A stretch of 64,000 nt of DNA, from contig JAWWUD010000225.1 of NCBI GenBank assembly GCA_033964015.1, positions 1 through 64,000 of the forward strand. The letters run 5' to 3'. The stretch's first letter is position 1; each line of letters starts with the position of its first letter. Source of the stretch: Scolanthus callimorphus (taxonomy: Eukaryota; Cnidaria; Anthozoa; Actiniaria; Edwardsiidae). The position numbers and the translations under genes were made by a program. A model generated the notes under the pieces. That model saw only the letters and a list, made by a program, of their open reading frames with translations, did not search any database and was not told where the DNA came from. Shown one piece after another: positions 43,911 through 53,946 of this stretch.

Positions 43911-45127
43911 TTTTGTGTATCATTAACATTATTTTCAAAGTATACTCTTGGTATTTCTAATGATGATAAATTTTGCAAATCGTTGAGCCACTTGATCCAA
44001 TGTTCCTTGCAATCTTCTCTTGCTGTTGTGTAATATTGTAAAGCTTTTGACTCTGTATTAGCTCCTGTTGCTACGTTATCCATATATATCGATCTGCGTA
44101 AATCTTCTGATATCCAACTCTCTTGTTTGGCTAGGTGGTATTGAATTGTTGCATTCAGCAAGTAAGGAGATGGTGCAGCTCCAAAGAGTACTCGACAAAA
44201 TCTATAGGTCACTAAGTTAGTACCTGGGTCGTTTGCAGATATGTTCGGATTTTTAAGCCAAAGGAAACGTGTTGCATCTCTATCTTCGTTGTTTAGTTCA
44301 ATTTGGAGAAATGCTTTTTCGATGTCTGCTGTAAACGCGACCTTAGGTGCTCTGAAGTGTAGCAGCATCGTTTGTAATCTCTGCATAAGATTGGGTCCAG
44401 TGTGAAGGCAGTCGTTCAGGCTCAGGGCCTTTGGTGATATTTTCGCTGAGGCGTCATAGACTATTCGCATGGCAGTAGTAGAGCTATCTTTGAAAACTGG
44501 GAAATGTGCCATGTAGTGTAAGATTGTTTGGTGTTTGTTTGGATCTTGTACTTCCTCTATAAACCCTCGGTTCAATTGATCGCGAAGTTGTTTGTCGTAT
44601 TTTTGAATAAGCTTTGGACTTTTGTTATTTAGTGTGTGTTGAAGGTTGATTAATCTTTTTCTTGCTAAAGTGAAATTAGTTGGCAGACTGTGTTTGTTTT
44701 CTTTCCATGGTAGCTTAACGTTATACTTGCCAGAAACGCGGTTAAATTGAATTGTATCACGAAAATGTTTTTCAACTTCTGTTGTTTCGGTCTCGGTGTA
44801 TTCGTTGGGAATTTTGCTGATCTCCCAAAACTTTACTAGAGTTTCTTTAAGGTTATCGTCTTCGGTTTCAGTATAGATGACCTGTGGTAACGCGTTTAAG
44901 GTGTCTGCTGTGTTTGATTTGCGTGGCGCTGGCCCTGAAAGTAGCCAACCAAACTTGCTTTTTACGGCCATCCATGTGTTATCGCGTGATTTCTTTGTAT
45001 TACCGAGAATAACTTGAGCGTATAAGTCGTTTCCTATGAGAATATCTATTTTCCGATCACCTTCCGCGTTGAGTGGGTCTGCCATATCAAGAGCTTTGAA
45101 TTCAACTGGAATCTGTATGTGTTGCAT
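43865..45127 (-). pseudogene. BEL/Pao reverse transcriptase
   Basis: 420 codons. First a BEL-specific connector (ILIGNDLYAQVILG, SKFGWLLSGP). Then RT: YMAHFPVFKDSSTTAMRIVY, DASAKISPKALSLNDCLHTG, ADIEKAFLQIEL (first catalytic Asp), FRVLF-like CRVLFGAAPSPYLLN, and YMDNVATG. The last is the position of the YVDD box; here it reads YMDN. BEL elements often have YVDD or YVDN, so activity is not excluded. The frame opens after a shift near 45180 that separates it from the protease. Confidence 0.8.
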
Positions 45128-45128
45128 G

Positions 45129-45480
45129 TCATATTGAAGTGGAGGGCAGATGATCGGCGTAACTAAGGCGTTTATGTAGATATCTTCGTCTATCGCGTTT
45201 AAGGTAAGTTTTCACGACTTCGTATGATTTTGGACTGCTTATAGTTGAGCCAAATGTGGAAATGTCTAATGTCTCATTTTGAATGACGTTCAGTTGTAAT
45301 GCATTCTTTAGTTGTTGTGTGATAAATGTTCTGGATGAACCTGTATCGATTAGTACGCGTGCTGTACATCGTGTAGCTGGTCCGCTTGCTGTGACCATTG
45401 CCGTTTGCATGATTGTGCTTTTGTGTGTTGCCCTGGTGGCTAATGTTGTCGAGGCGGGAGCTGTTGTTTTGTTGTTTGGG
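45129..45480 (-). pseudogene. BEL/Pao aspartic protease
   Basis: Contains ARVLIDTGSSRTFIT, where D-T-G-S is the active-site loop of retroviral-type aspartic proteases. Upstream is a Pro/Thr-rich linker after the zinc knuckles. The frame differs from gag (shift at the C-rich run near 45480) and from RT (shift near 45180). Confidence 0.75.
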
Positions 45481-46761
45481 GGTGGGTCTTCTTTTTATCA
45501 TGTTTGTCTTTTGTTTTCTGATCTGTGTCGTTGATTTGTTCACAAATTGATGTATGGTGTTTCAGACCGCAATTAAAGCATCTTCCTCTTGAACGACAAT
45601 GGTGTTTTGTGTGTCCTGAGCGCAAGCAATTGAAACATCTCTTTTTCTGAGCGAGTATTGTTCTTCTGTCTGTTGCGGTCTTAACTTTCTGGCATTTGTC
45701 AGGACGATGTTTACCGTCGCAGTATATGCATGGTTTTGGTTTGTACCGACGTCTTTTTGAGGAGCTGGTGTTTTGTGTTGTTGTGCGTTTGTAAGTAGTG
45801 TGCTGGTCGGTACCCAAATGTCGTCTGATTTTTGCACAGAGTCTATATTTTCTTTGACTAATTGACTTTTTTCTCTTGTTTCTAATTCGTGTGAGAGCGC
45901 TGCTCTTAGTTCGTTTAGTGAACAATCTGCTTCTGAATTTGCTCTAAATATGATGCATCTTAGTTGGTCTGGCAATTTCTTTAGTAATATTGGTATGAGT
46001 AGACTACCGTATGAATCGGTTTGTACCCCCAAAGTTTCGAGAGCACGGATATTGCTCTCGCAGCTATCGTAGAATTTCCGTAGTTGATGCACATCAGTGG
46101 ATGCGGGATGAATTTTCGAAAGTGATTCCATGTGCGCGTTTATAAGAACTTGCGTTTTTCCAAAACGATGTTGAAGCATTTGAATGGCTTTTTCGTAGTT
46201 CTGTGATGTCGTCGGAATTCCAGAAATTGCGCGCGCGGCGTCGCCAGACAACATTCCTTTCAAATAAATCATTTTGTCGATATTTGTAACATTTGGGTTA
46301 TTATGAACGGCATTGCTGAAACTATCCCAAAATGTGAGCCACTCTTGAGGCTTTCCATCAAATGGTTGAATACTTAGATGTGGAAGATTGATGTGTATTT
46401 TAGGTGTTGTTTTGGTATTTGTTAATTCGCTTAATTGGAACGGACTCACCGGTGTTTGTTGTTTCTCAATAAATTCGGTGATCTTCAAAATCCAGTATTC
46501 AATCCTGTCTTGAAATGTGAGCGCCTCATCGGTTTCTTTTATAACGTCGTCTTCGCTTTCCAGTGCGTTTACTATCTTGGAGTCCATATTTGTTACTTCA
46601 CGAAGTCGTCGCGTTAGTCGCCCTGTGATTGTCTTCAGCTCGGTGACGTCTGGCTCCTCTGTCTCCGCTAAAAGTCGCTCCGCGCGCTTAATATCTTGGG
46701 TGCAGTGACCCTTGTATGACCCCCGTACGGCCTTGTTGTGTGTAAGCTCCGCATTTGACAT
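45481..46761 (-). pseudogene. BEL/Pao gag with three zinc knuckles
   Basis: Starts at ATG 46761, eight bases downstream of the primer-binding site. The N-terminal part is helical and acidic (DVTELKTITGRLTRRLREV). The central capsid-like region has PKIHINLPHLSIQPFDGKPQ and FWDSFSNAVHNNP, the DUF1759 type seen in BEL/Pao. After a one-base shift in an A5 run near 45758 come three knuckles: CIYCDGKHRPDKC, CFNCLRSGHTKHHC and CFNCGLKHHTSIC. These bind RNA in the family. Without the shift the frame ends at 45562. Confidence 0.8.
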
Positions 46762-46768
46762 TCTTAAA

Positions 46769-46783
46769 GGGGTTTCGGCACCA
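46769..46783 (-). promoter_or_regulatory. Primer-binding site of the BEL/Pao element
   Basis: Reverse strand TGGTGCCGAAACCCC starts one base after the 5' LTR. It begins TGG, complementary to a tRNA CCA end. Which tRNA it matches cannot be told without a tRNA set. Confidence 0.75.
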
Positions 46784-46784
46784 G

Positions 46785-46932
46785 TATTGTAGATATAAGT
46801 ATCAGACTGATGGTTTTCATAGTGGTTTTATTCTCAGTGAAGGCCGAAGAGTTACAGATTCTAATTGATTACGTAAATAGAGGTTTGAGTTAATTAACAT
46901 GTTTCTGATCAGGTTTGACAGGTTTCATTACA
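46785..46932 (-). repeat. 5' LTR of the BEL/Pao element
   Basis: 148 bp, same ends as the 3' LTR. Relative to it there is one substitution (AGACTGATGG versus AGAGTGATGG in the plus strand) and one extra T. Very short for an LTR; it must contain the promoter and polyadenylation signal. Confidence 0.9.
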
Positions 46933-47562
46933 GACAGAAAATGATTTAATTTTTGACGTGCTAACAAAAGCGCTTTCCAGATCTCGTAGTACCATTCTTC
47001 CATTCTGTTGTAGAACACACCGATTCCTTATATAATTTGTTTTTATGTGTGGATATGTATGTAATTTCAATTGCAGTGATTCTCATTGAAATCGGATTTA
47101 TATCTTTGCTTTTTATTTAGAAATTTTTATGTGTTGCCAGTTAATTAATGCAAAGCGGGACATGAAAATAACTGTAGCTTTATTCCAATTTTTATGCATT
47201 ATTATTGTTCGATGACAAATTTGATATCTTTTCTAAGTAAACATATCTCTCAAATATTAGGTGACATGGAGGATACATCAATAGACGTTATTCCCAGAGC
47301 GCAAGGAACGAAAACACAAAATATCGTTCTTAGTAGTGTGACGCGGGACACATAAATATTGCATGTTTTAATTGCTAAAACGACTGTCACGGGTAAATAA
47401 ATAGCAAATACCAACTTTGTCATCCTTGGATATCAAACTTTAGGTCTTTGTGGAAACATCTGATATATTTTTTTTGTTTGGTTTTGCGCGGTGACCAAAT
47501 ACGCGATAAACACTTTTACCCAAGAACCGGTTTGTACACCAGTTCGCTGCGATGAGTCAAAG

Positions 47563-48455
47563 TTGTTCTGTTCGCTGACGACACTACTTTTTTCCTTCGC
47601 GACCTAGATTCCCTAGAAAACGTTCTTACAGTACTTGATAATTTCTATCGTTTTTCGTCGTTAAAAGTTAACTCTAGTAAATCTGAAGTTGGCTGGCTTT
47701 TTGGCGATCGGGAATACTTAAGGGGCAGATATCTCAAGTGCATAGATTTTGACCGAACCGGAGTGCGGATTTTGGGCATATATTTTTCTTTTAATGTAAA
47801 ATATTATCAGGAAAATAATTTTGAGAAACCACTTCAAAAGTTTAAGGCAATTTTATCTATTTGGAGACTACGTTATTTCACTTTGTATGGGAAAATTACA
47901 GTTGCAAAGTCTTTGGCCCTTTCGAAACTCCAGTACGTGTGCTCAAAAATTTATACACCTGACTACTTTATCAAACTGGTGCAGTCAAACTTAAAATCAT
48001 TCATATGGAGTGGGAGGAAACCCAAAATCAAGTATGAAACTCTCCTTGGAAATTATGAAGAAGGCGGGCTCAGGGCGCCAGACTTTGGGTTGTTTATTAA
48101 AGCACAAATGGTAATGTGGGCAAAAAAATTGCTCACTTCCGAGAAAAGAGATTGGAAACTAATTCCTAATGTTTATCTAAGAAAGATCGGGGGACTAAAG
48201 TGTATTAGCACCAATTTCGATAAGTCCAAAATACCACCTGAAGTCTCTCCATTTTACCTACAGGTTTTAGAAATCTGGGCGGAGATAAGTGCAAGGGAAG
48301 TAGACGATTGTGACCAGTTTTCAATTTTGAATCAATCTCTGTGGAATAATCGGTGCATTAAAGGACTAATGGAAATTAATTACTTTAAAGAATTTACTTC
48401 AAAGGGTGTGTTTAAGATAAGTGACGTATGTGGTCATAATGGCCTATTTACATGA
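47563..48455 (+). pseudogene. Tx1/L1-like reverse transcriptase, continued
   Basis: Resumes with the catalytic FADDTTFFLRD block right after the 5-bp duplication, then SSLKVNSSKSEVGWLFGD, ILGIYFSFNV, and the L1-type thumb/C-terminal region with LSIWRLRYFTLYGKITVAKS and SFIWSGRKPKIKYETLL. The frame is open from 47563 to 48455, where it stops after GHNGLFT. This piece plus 38522-39260 makes a continuous RT. Confidence 0.8.
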
Positions 48456-49406
48456 AAGGAGGTGGTCGATGAGCTTGCGATCAATCCTGGGAATGTTTTA
48501 CAATGGAATAATTTAATTTCTTGTCTTCCAAAGAAATGGAAGGACCAGATCCATAACAACAATACATAAAATATTTGCGAAGATACAGCCCTTGAAATAT
48601 GTATGGGAGACAGAGTGGCCAATTTAGCAGTTTTAAAGCCAAAACAGGTATATCAGTTTCTTGTCGAGAAAAAGGTTCAAATCGTCTACTTCCCAAGTAA
48701 ATGTAGAGAGGAGAGTTAAAGTACCTTTGGAAACCTGTATGTAAAAGAATCTACACAACAACTATTGATTCTTATTTGAGATACTTTCAGTACAAAATAC
48801 TGAATAATATTTTATTTCTAAACAAAGATCTTTACATGTTTAAGAAAGTATTGTCACCAAGATGCAGTTATTGTAAGCTCTCCTTAGAAACTATTGATCA
48901 TCTCTTTGTAAGAGTGCGTAGAAGCAAAAAACTTTTTTTAGAAATAAATACGTGGCTATATTCGAATGCGAATTTGCGTGTACCTGCGCTGTCATTAGAT
49001 ATCATATTATTAGGAATCGAAGAATCAGATGAATACACTGCGATTTTAAATTAAGTTTATTTTGTACAAATGAAGAGACTGTGGTGTGACACCATCTTTA
49101 TACAGATACTTGAATTTACTGCAATACTATGAAAGAATAGAATATCAAATCGCCAAAAGACAAAAGAAAGAAGCATACCACCTAAATAAGTGGCAAATGT
49201 TAATAGTACCATTAAAACATCTGTACTAAAATCCAGGAAAGGACCAATTAATGAAAAATTAGAAATGTAAAAATGCAAGTTAGGCTGTGGAAATCTGCAT
49301 TAGGAGGCCGTGTGTTTGTTAAAATCTTTGTTTGTGATGTAAATAAGTGTAGTTATATGTTATTTATCTATTTATATTGAAATAAAAAGCTTATTTTTAA
49401 AAAAAA
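48456..49406 (+). pseudogene. Tx1/L1-like C-terminal region and 3' UTR
   Basis: After two frame breaks (near 48455 and 48700) the block RYFQYKILNNILFLNKDLYM, then CSYCKLSLETIDHLFVRV appears: the usual CxxC...H knuckle of the Tx1/L1 C-terminus. The final Cys seems replaced, as the sequence reads HLFVRVRR. Ends with the stop at 49052 and a 3' UTR with AATAAA at about 49381 and poly-A. Confidence 0.65.
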
Positions 49407-49475
49407 TTAGATATTAATACCGTAAGAGAAATCGTGTCCGCACTCACTCCGCTAAGCCCTGAAGCTGTGCCGCCA

Positions 49476-49597
49476 AAAGAAGTTCACAAACCTGAAGAGA
49501 AGGTGGAAATCTGGACAGTGGGCGTGTTTTTGTTGGAAAAGATTCACTTTGGGCTAAGTTCTAATTCAAGCGTTTTCTTAAGCGAGGGACAAAGCCG
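49476..49597 (+). repeat. Direct repeat left of large repeat copy B
   Basis: The block with GGAAAAGATTCACTTTGGGC and ending AAGCGAGGGACAAAGCCG is matched at 54201-54325. The two flank copy B of the large repeat. It may be a long target duplication, a remnant of recombination, or an exon-like part of a duplicated unit. Confidence 0.65.
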
Positions 49598-50479
49598 CCA
49601 TCCGCCGCCATGTTGAAATCTCCCACAGAAACTAATATATAGATTTAGCCACTGGCTAAAAGCGGAGCTCCCGGTTGTGTACATGGTTTGTCACTATAAT
49701 AATCTTTTCAGAAAAAATGTCTCTAAATATGTGCAGTATACAGAGATACAGATGAAAATAAGCACGAAAGAAAGGTAAAAAAAATTTAGGTACTAGCCCC
49801 TCACAATGGAATAATTCTAACAAGGTGCAACAGTGTAATGAAGAGAAAAGCTTTTCTTTGTCATGAGCTGTTTTAATATTTCAACATATACATACCATAC
49901 ATGTACCATATTATTACATGTTCAGTGTATTTTTATTAAAATGTGTCACCCCAGAAAATACCCAACATGAATAAGCAGAGAAATTCAGAATACTGTAGTT
50001 GGTCGTCAATTTTGGTATTTTGACTGAATTGCTGTGTAAAATTTATTGCAAATTCCAATTGTAAGGGAAGGAACGTTTTTTTTCTTGAGTGGTGGGGAGT
50101 GGGGGTAGGGAGGCACAAGGGTAGGGCCATACCTATATTAAAGCTTTTCAGGGGAGGGCACACCATTCTCTTACATGTTACTTTCCATTTAATTAATTGT
50201 CCATTTAATACCTCCTAGTTCATAACTTAAACTACTATTTTATATATACACTTTTTTCATGATGCATAGTCTTCTCAGAAGCCTTGGAACAAAACATATA
50301 CCAAGGTGAGGGGAGGTTTGCACCTTTCCTAGACCCCTGCAGAGGGGGGGCAAGATGTTTTCCCTAAAAATGCAAGGGAGGGCCAACACTTGAAATTCCC
50401 CAGTCCTCTCCCCCACCCCCTTGAAATAAAAAAAACTACCTTCCATGTGTGCAAAACCCACCATGGGAGATGAGTATTT

Positions 50480-50578
50480 GATAATCTGGCATTGTGTGGA
50501 CCTTCCAGAAAATATCCATCCCCCTCCCATGGAATGGTGTTGAAAAGTACCCCCCCCCCCCCCCCCCAAAAAAAAAAA

Positions 50579-50609
<31 letters not shown>

Positions 50610-50640
50610 AATAAAATACAGTATTTGTATGGAAAAAAAC
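50480..50640. repeat. Poly-C, (AAAT)n and MITE scrap
   Basis: A C run at 50551-50567 is followed by poly-A and about ten AAAT units to 50615. The surrounding sequence (CCAGAAAATATCC..., GTGTTGAAAAGT, ACAGTATTTGTATGGAAA) is an older copy of the MITE at 55133-55284. Confidence 0.7.
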
Positions 50641-52080
50641 GTCACTATGTAGAACCCAAAGAGAGAAATATTATTAGCTAGTAACTTTTCAAACAGGAGT
50701 GAAACTCACCACCGGAGAAATTTTTAAACTTTGAAAAGTGAAAATGTCACGTGACTGGTCACGTGACGAGTGTATCAGCCGAAATTCCATACTAAAACAT
50801 TTCACTCGATGAATGTTAACTATCCTGAAAATTTCATTCTCCATCATTAATGATTAGAAAAGATATTTGAAATTTTGTCGATTTTCTGGGCTGACCCAGG
50901 CCTTAAATACACTTGAGAAGGGCTGGTGCATTTCTATTTTGGTCTACATTTTTTTGGAAACCCTCCCCTGACAAGATGCAGGAAAAATGTTGGCCCTCCC
51001 AAATGTGGCCCTCCCCCCATCATTCACTGGATCTAGATATTGCTAAAAAGACATTTTTATTACTTTCTAAAATCCATTTTCATGTAATAATAGCAGTGCA
51101 AGATTCGATTATGTCTTTTGTTTAGGGAAAAAGAATCCGAAAGTTACTTCATCTGTACGTATGTTTTACATAAAGTACTCACAAATATCCTAAACTTCAA
51201 CAGACTATTTCTCAATTAATAATAAATACACACAAGATAATTTTAAAATTCTGACCAATATTTTTTGGATAGATAAAGTAGGGCAGAGTGATACTATTAG
51301 AGTATCTTGTACAGTTGAAATATTGGTGGAGTCAGAATTTTATAATTTCTCTTATGTGTGTATTTATGTTTAACATAGATCTGTACATTATGTTGCTAAA
51401 ATCCCAGATAATAAATATCTTGCCAAGTTCAGTGTAGTTCAGCTGTAGCATTAGTCTCCAAACACTAAAAAACTAGCAGGGGGGGAGACAACATATAAAC
51501 AACTTAAGTCAGCTTTTAGGGAAAGTTTAAACTCTCTTGCGCACGATGCGCGCTGGAAATTTATAGCCCAGCATGTGAAATTACTGCATGTTTGGGCGAA
51601 CTTACTTGGGAAAAACTGTGGGGACACAGGCCTCCCTGACCCTATAATCACTTGGCCCTGTATTACCCTAACAACATTTGCGTAAAAAATAATGACCCTC
51701 CCTTTATCATTTGCACCATCCCTCCCCTCCCCCCTCTAATGTATGACCAGTCCCTAACTGTTTTGTACAGTGAAATGCAAACATACACATGGGTTATCAC
51801 CAAGAAAAAACAATCAGAGGGCACATACATATCACACACACTAGGATGTAATGAGGCTCGGCCTACGGCCTCACCTCATTCCACCTGTCTCGACATGCAT
51901 TATGCATCAAGGCTAATGAAGGATGACACTAAAAACATTTGTATTTTTGTTTTTTCCTATTGTTCTTACTGGTATCTTTTTACTAAGAAGCTAACTAGCA
52001 TTTTATCATAAGGTTTTATGTATTCACTCTAAATAGTAGACAGTGCCAATTCAATAACTTCTGCTGTGCACAAGAAACCC

Positions 52081-52500
52081 TTAAGCCTAGTTTCCATAAA
52101 GTCTTATCTGTCGTATCTGACGTCTCATCAGTCAACCGTGAAACAACAACAACAACAACAACAACAATTTAATGCCCTCTGTAGTAACAGGATACAGTAC
52201 AAGAAAAGCTATGAATTAAAGTAATTAGAGGATTACAGTTACCTAAATAGCAGAGCTAATCGAGTTAGGTAACAGTGGTCAAGCAGATAATAGTCATGTA
52301 CAATTCATAGGAGTTATAGTTAAGGGAGAGACAAACAAAGGAGAATAATTAACTAACAATAAAGAAAATAAATAAATAAATAAACAATAACAACAACAGC
52401 AACAGAGTAGTACACTATGAAATAAGAGGATATGAAATAGAGAATTCAATTTTCATTGTTTCACGGTCGACTGATAAGACTATATGGAAACTAGGCTAAA
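52081..52500. mobile_element. 420-bp MITE inside copy B, empty in copy A
   Basis: TIRs TTAAGCCTAGTTTCCATA (52081) and TATGGAAACTAGGCTAAA (ending 52500), arms about 44-67 bp. It contains (AAC)n and (AAAT)n runs. Copy A at about 29085 passes from the left flank to the right flank without it, giving a natural empty site. Confidence 0.75.
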
Positions 52501-53599
52501 GTAAACAACTTCAGTACCATAAGTCATTGTCCTGTTGCCGAGGATCCAAGGCAGCAAAGAGAACACGGCTCCATCACCATCTTCTCAAGTAAAGTTTGAC
52601 TGCCAGCCAAATGTACAGCAACAGCAGGGATCAGCAGCGAGCAGAGGTTTTCTTGTGTGCCGCTCGATACAATACAGTACGTTTTTCAGCGTTCTTATTT
52701 ATCTGTGAATCAGAATAATGATAATATGTTAGTCTTTATGAAATGTGACAGGCGTTTGTTTAACTCACTTTTCTTTAGCTACCTCGTGGTTCTTGCTTTG
52801 ATTTCGAGAAATGCCACTGAGCGTGCAGAAACCTAATGTTTTTCTCAACACACACGGCTCAAGCAATAGTTAGCCTTATTAGAAAGTTAAAGGAATTCTG
52901 GAGATTTTCGGGGTCGCATATTAACTCAAATGCATATTTTATTTTGAAGCTAAAACAAGTTCGCGTTTCAATGTCACGCCGGCTTTGTTTGTAGCTAGGA
53001 TTCAAAGGTTGAAATGCTTGATGTTTACTAACACAGTATACTAACTTTTAGCTCCTACCTTCATCCCGAGTAGTTTTTTGCTCCCGTGTATAGAAAGAAC
53101 CTCGGAACTGTGAATGTCCTGCCATCTCCCAATAAACACTGCTTTATCCAGGAATTTTGAACCACGAATTGCTCGACCGCCATTAAAGACCCGACTTGTG
53201 TTGCTAATTATTTCTACAAATAAAACCGTCCCTTCACAGCTTCTGCCGTAGTGGAAATGAGGGCTTCTCCCAGTTAATTTCACTCTTCAAAAAGTCACTG
53301 CCCAGTTATTAAAACGCCTCGGCTTTGTGAAAGAAATGGAGAGAAGATGAAGAATGACTTCGCAAGGAAATGCACAGCCTTATTGCAATTCTACTCGGCG
53401 CTAAAATCTTGGTTAGACTTCTAGATGATAGGAAGACACTCTTCTGATTTCTTCAGACACGGCTCAGACATTGTCTTGTACTCCCTGGCTTTTTGTAAAC
53501 AAATTATCATTTGCGTAGCACAGTTCTGAAGTCGCGTACAGTCGATATTTTTCTATCTATCTAAGATTCGTCAAGATGTTTGGGTTTCCTGTAGTCTGT

Positions 53600-53760
53600 C
53601 ACGTGAGCAGCATACCCCCCCCCCCCCCCCCGACTACCCACCCCTCCCCCCTCACTGCCATACCGCCATGTTGCGACGTCATGAGCGCGCGCCATCCACC
53701 CCTCCCCCTGTCGCACCATGTTGTGACGTCACGCCAAGTTGTGACGTAGGGCTTCACAGA
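53600..53760 (+). promoter_or_regulatory. Promoter-like block of copy B
   Basis: E-box CACGTG at 53600-53605 and a perfect CRE TGACGTCA at 53724-53731, with CGACGTCA near 53675 and TGACGTAG near 53742 as near-matches. In between is a C run and CCACCCCTCCCCC-type sequence. Same order as in copy A (E-box, C-rich block, CREs, GGCTTCACAGA). Confidence 0.4.
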
Positions 53761-53946
53761 AATCTCGGGAAAATGGCGGGAAATTGCCTCGACGTCGAAA
53801 ATTCACTCGCATCCCTTTGCAACCTGTGATGCTTTGGGTACCCTGTAGGGATATCATACATGCGCTATATTTGCGATCATTTGGACGCTTTTTTCTTAGG
53901 TATGGTGCTCCGCTCTGCGGCCTTCGGCCGCAAAGGAGCTCCGCTA

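Larger units (their letters stand above)
40334..46937 (-). mobile_element. BEL/Pao LTR retrotransposon with 5-bp target duplication
   Basis: The reverse-strand element runs from the 5' LTR (46785-46932) to the 3' LTR (40339-40485). GACAG flanks it at 40334-40338 and 46933-46937. The order gag, protease, RT, RNase H, integrase is that of BEL/Pao. The LTRs differ by about one substitution and one indel in 148, so insertion is recent. The frame is broken about eight times, with most lesions in or beside a mononucleotide run, and a LINE fragment splits the integrase region. Confidence 0.9.
39261..47557. mobile_element. TIR DNA transposon (about 1.7 kb without its own insert) in the LINE
   Basis: Left end ACTTATCGCAGC, then AAGCTGGTGTACAAA; the right end (reverse complement) reads ACTCATCGCAGC, then GAACTGGTGTACAAA. 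The flanking CAAAG at 39256-39260 and 47558-47562 is a 5-bp target duplication. Its own DNA is 39261-40338 and 46938-47557, as the middle is a BEL element. Frames at 39602-39841 (reverse) and 40161-40346 (forward) have no known motif, so it looks non-autonomous. The superfamily is not clear from 5-bp duplication and TIR alone. Confidence 0.8.
38500..49406 (+). mobile_element. Tx1/L1-like LINE, split by an 8.3 kb insertion
   Basis: Two parts of one element: RT N-terminal part at 38522-39260 and the rest at 47563-49406. The 3' end has AATAAAAAGC and a poly-A near 49380-49405. The left end is 5'-truncated inside the RT region. The two parts join exactly when the sequence 39261-47562 is removed (one CAAAG copy stays), and the RT frame then continues without a stop. 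This shows that the LINE was there first. Confidence 0.85.
49633..53946. repeat. Large repeat, copy B (about 4.3 kb)
   Basis: Starts with the terminus AGATTTAGCCACTGGC, then AAAAGCGGAGCTCCCGG. From about 51820 it is co-linear with copy A (28800-30610), including CAGAGGGCACATACATA, GAATGTCCTGCCATCTCCC and GTATGGTGCTCCGCTCTGC. It ends in the palindrome GCGGCCTTCGGCCGC near 53922. No right terminus like that of A is present. A MITE and microsatellites sit inside. No coding. Confidence 0.6.

Noticed and set aside
45562..45850. Gag C-terminus after the knuckle shift read as a real alternative end
   Set aside because: The zinc knuckles continue in another frame after an A5 run, so this tail is off-frame translation.
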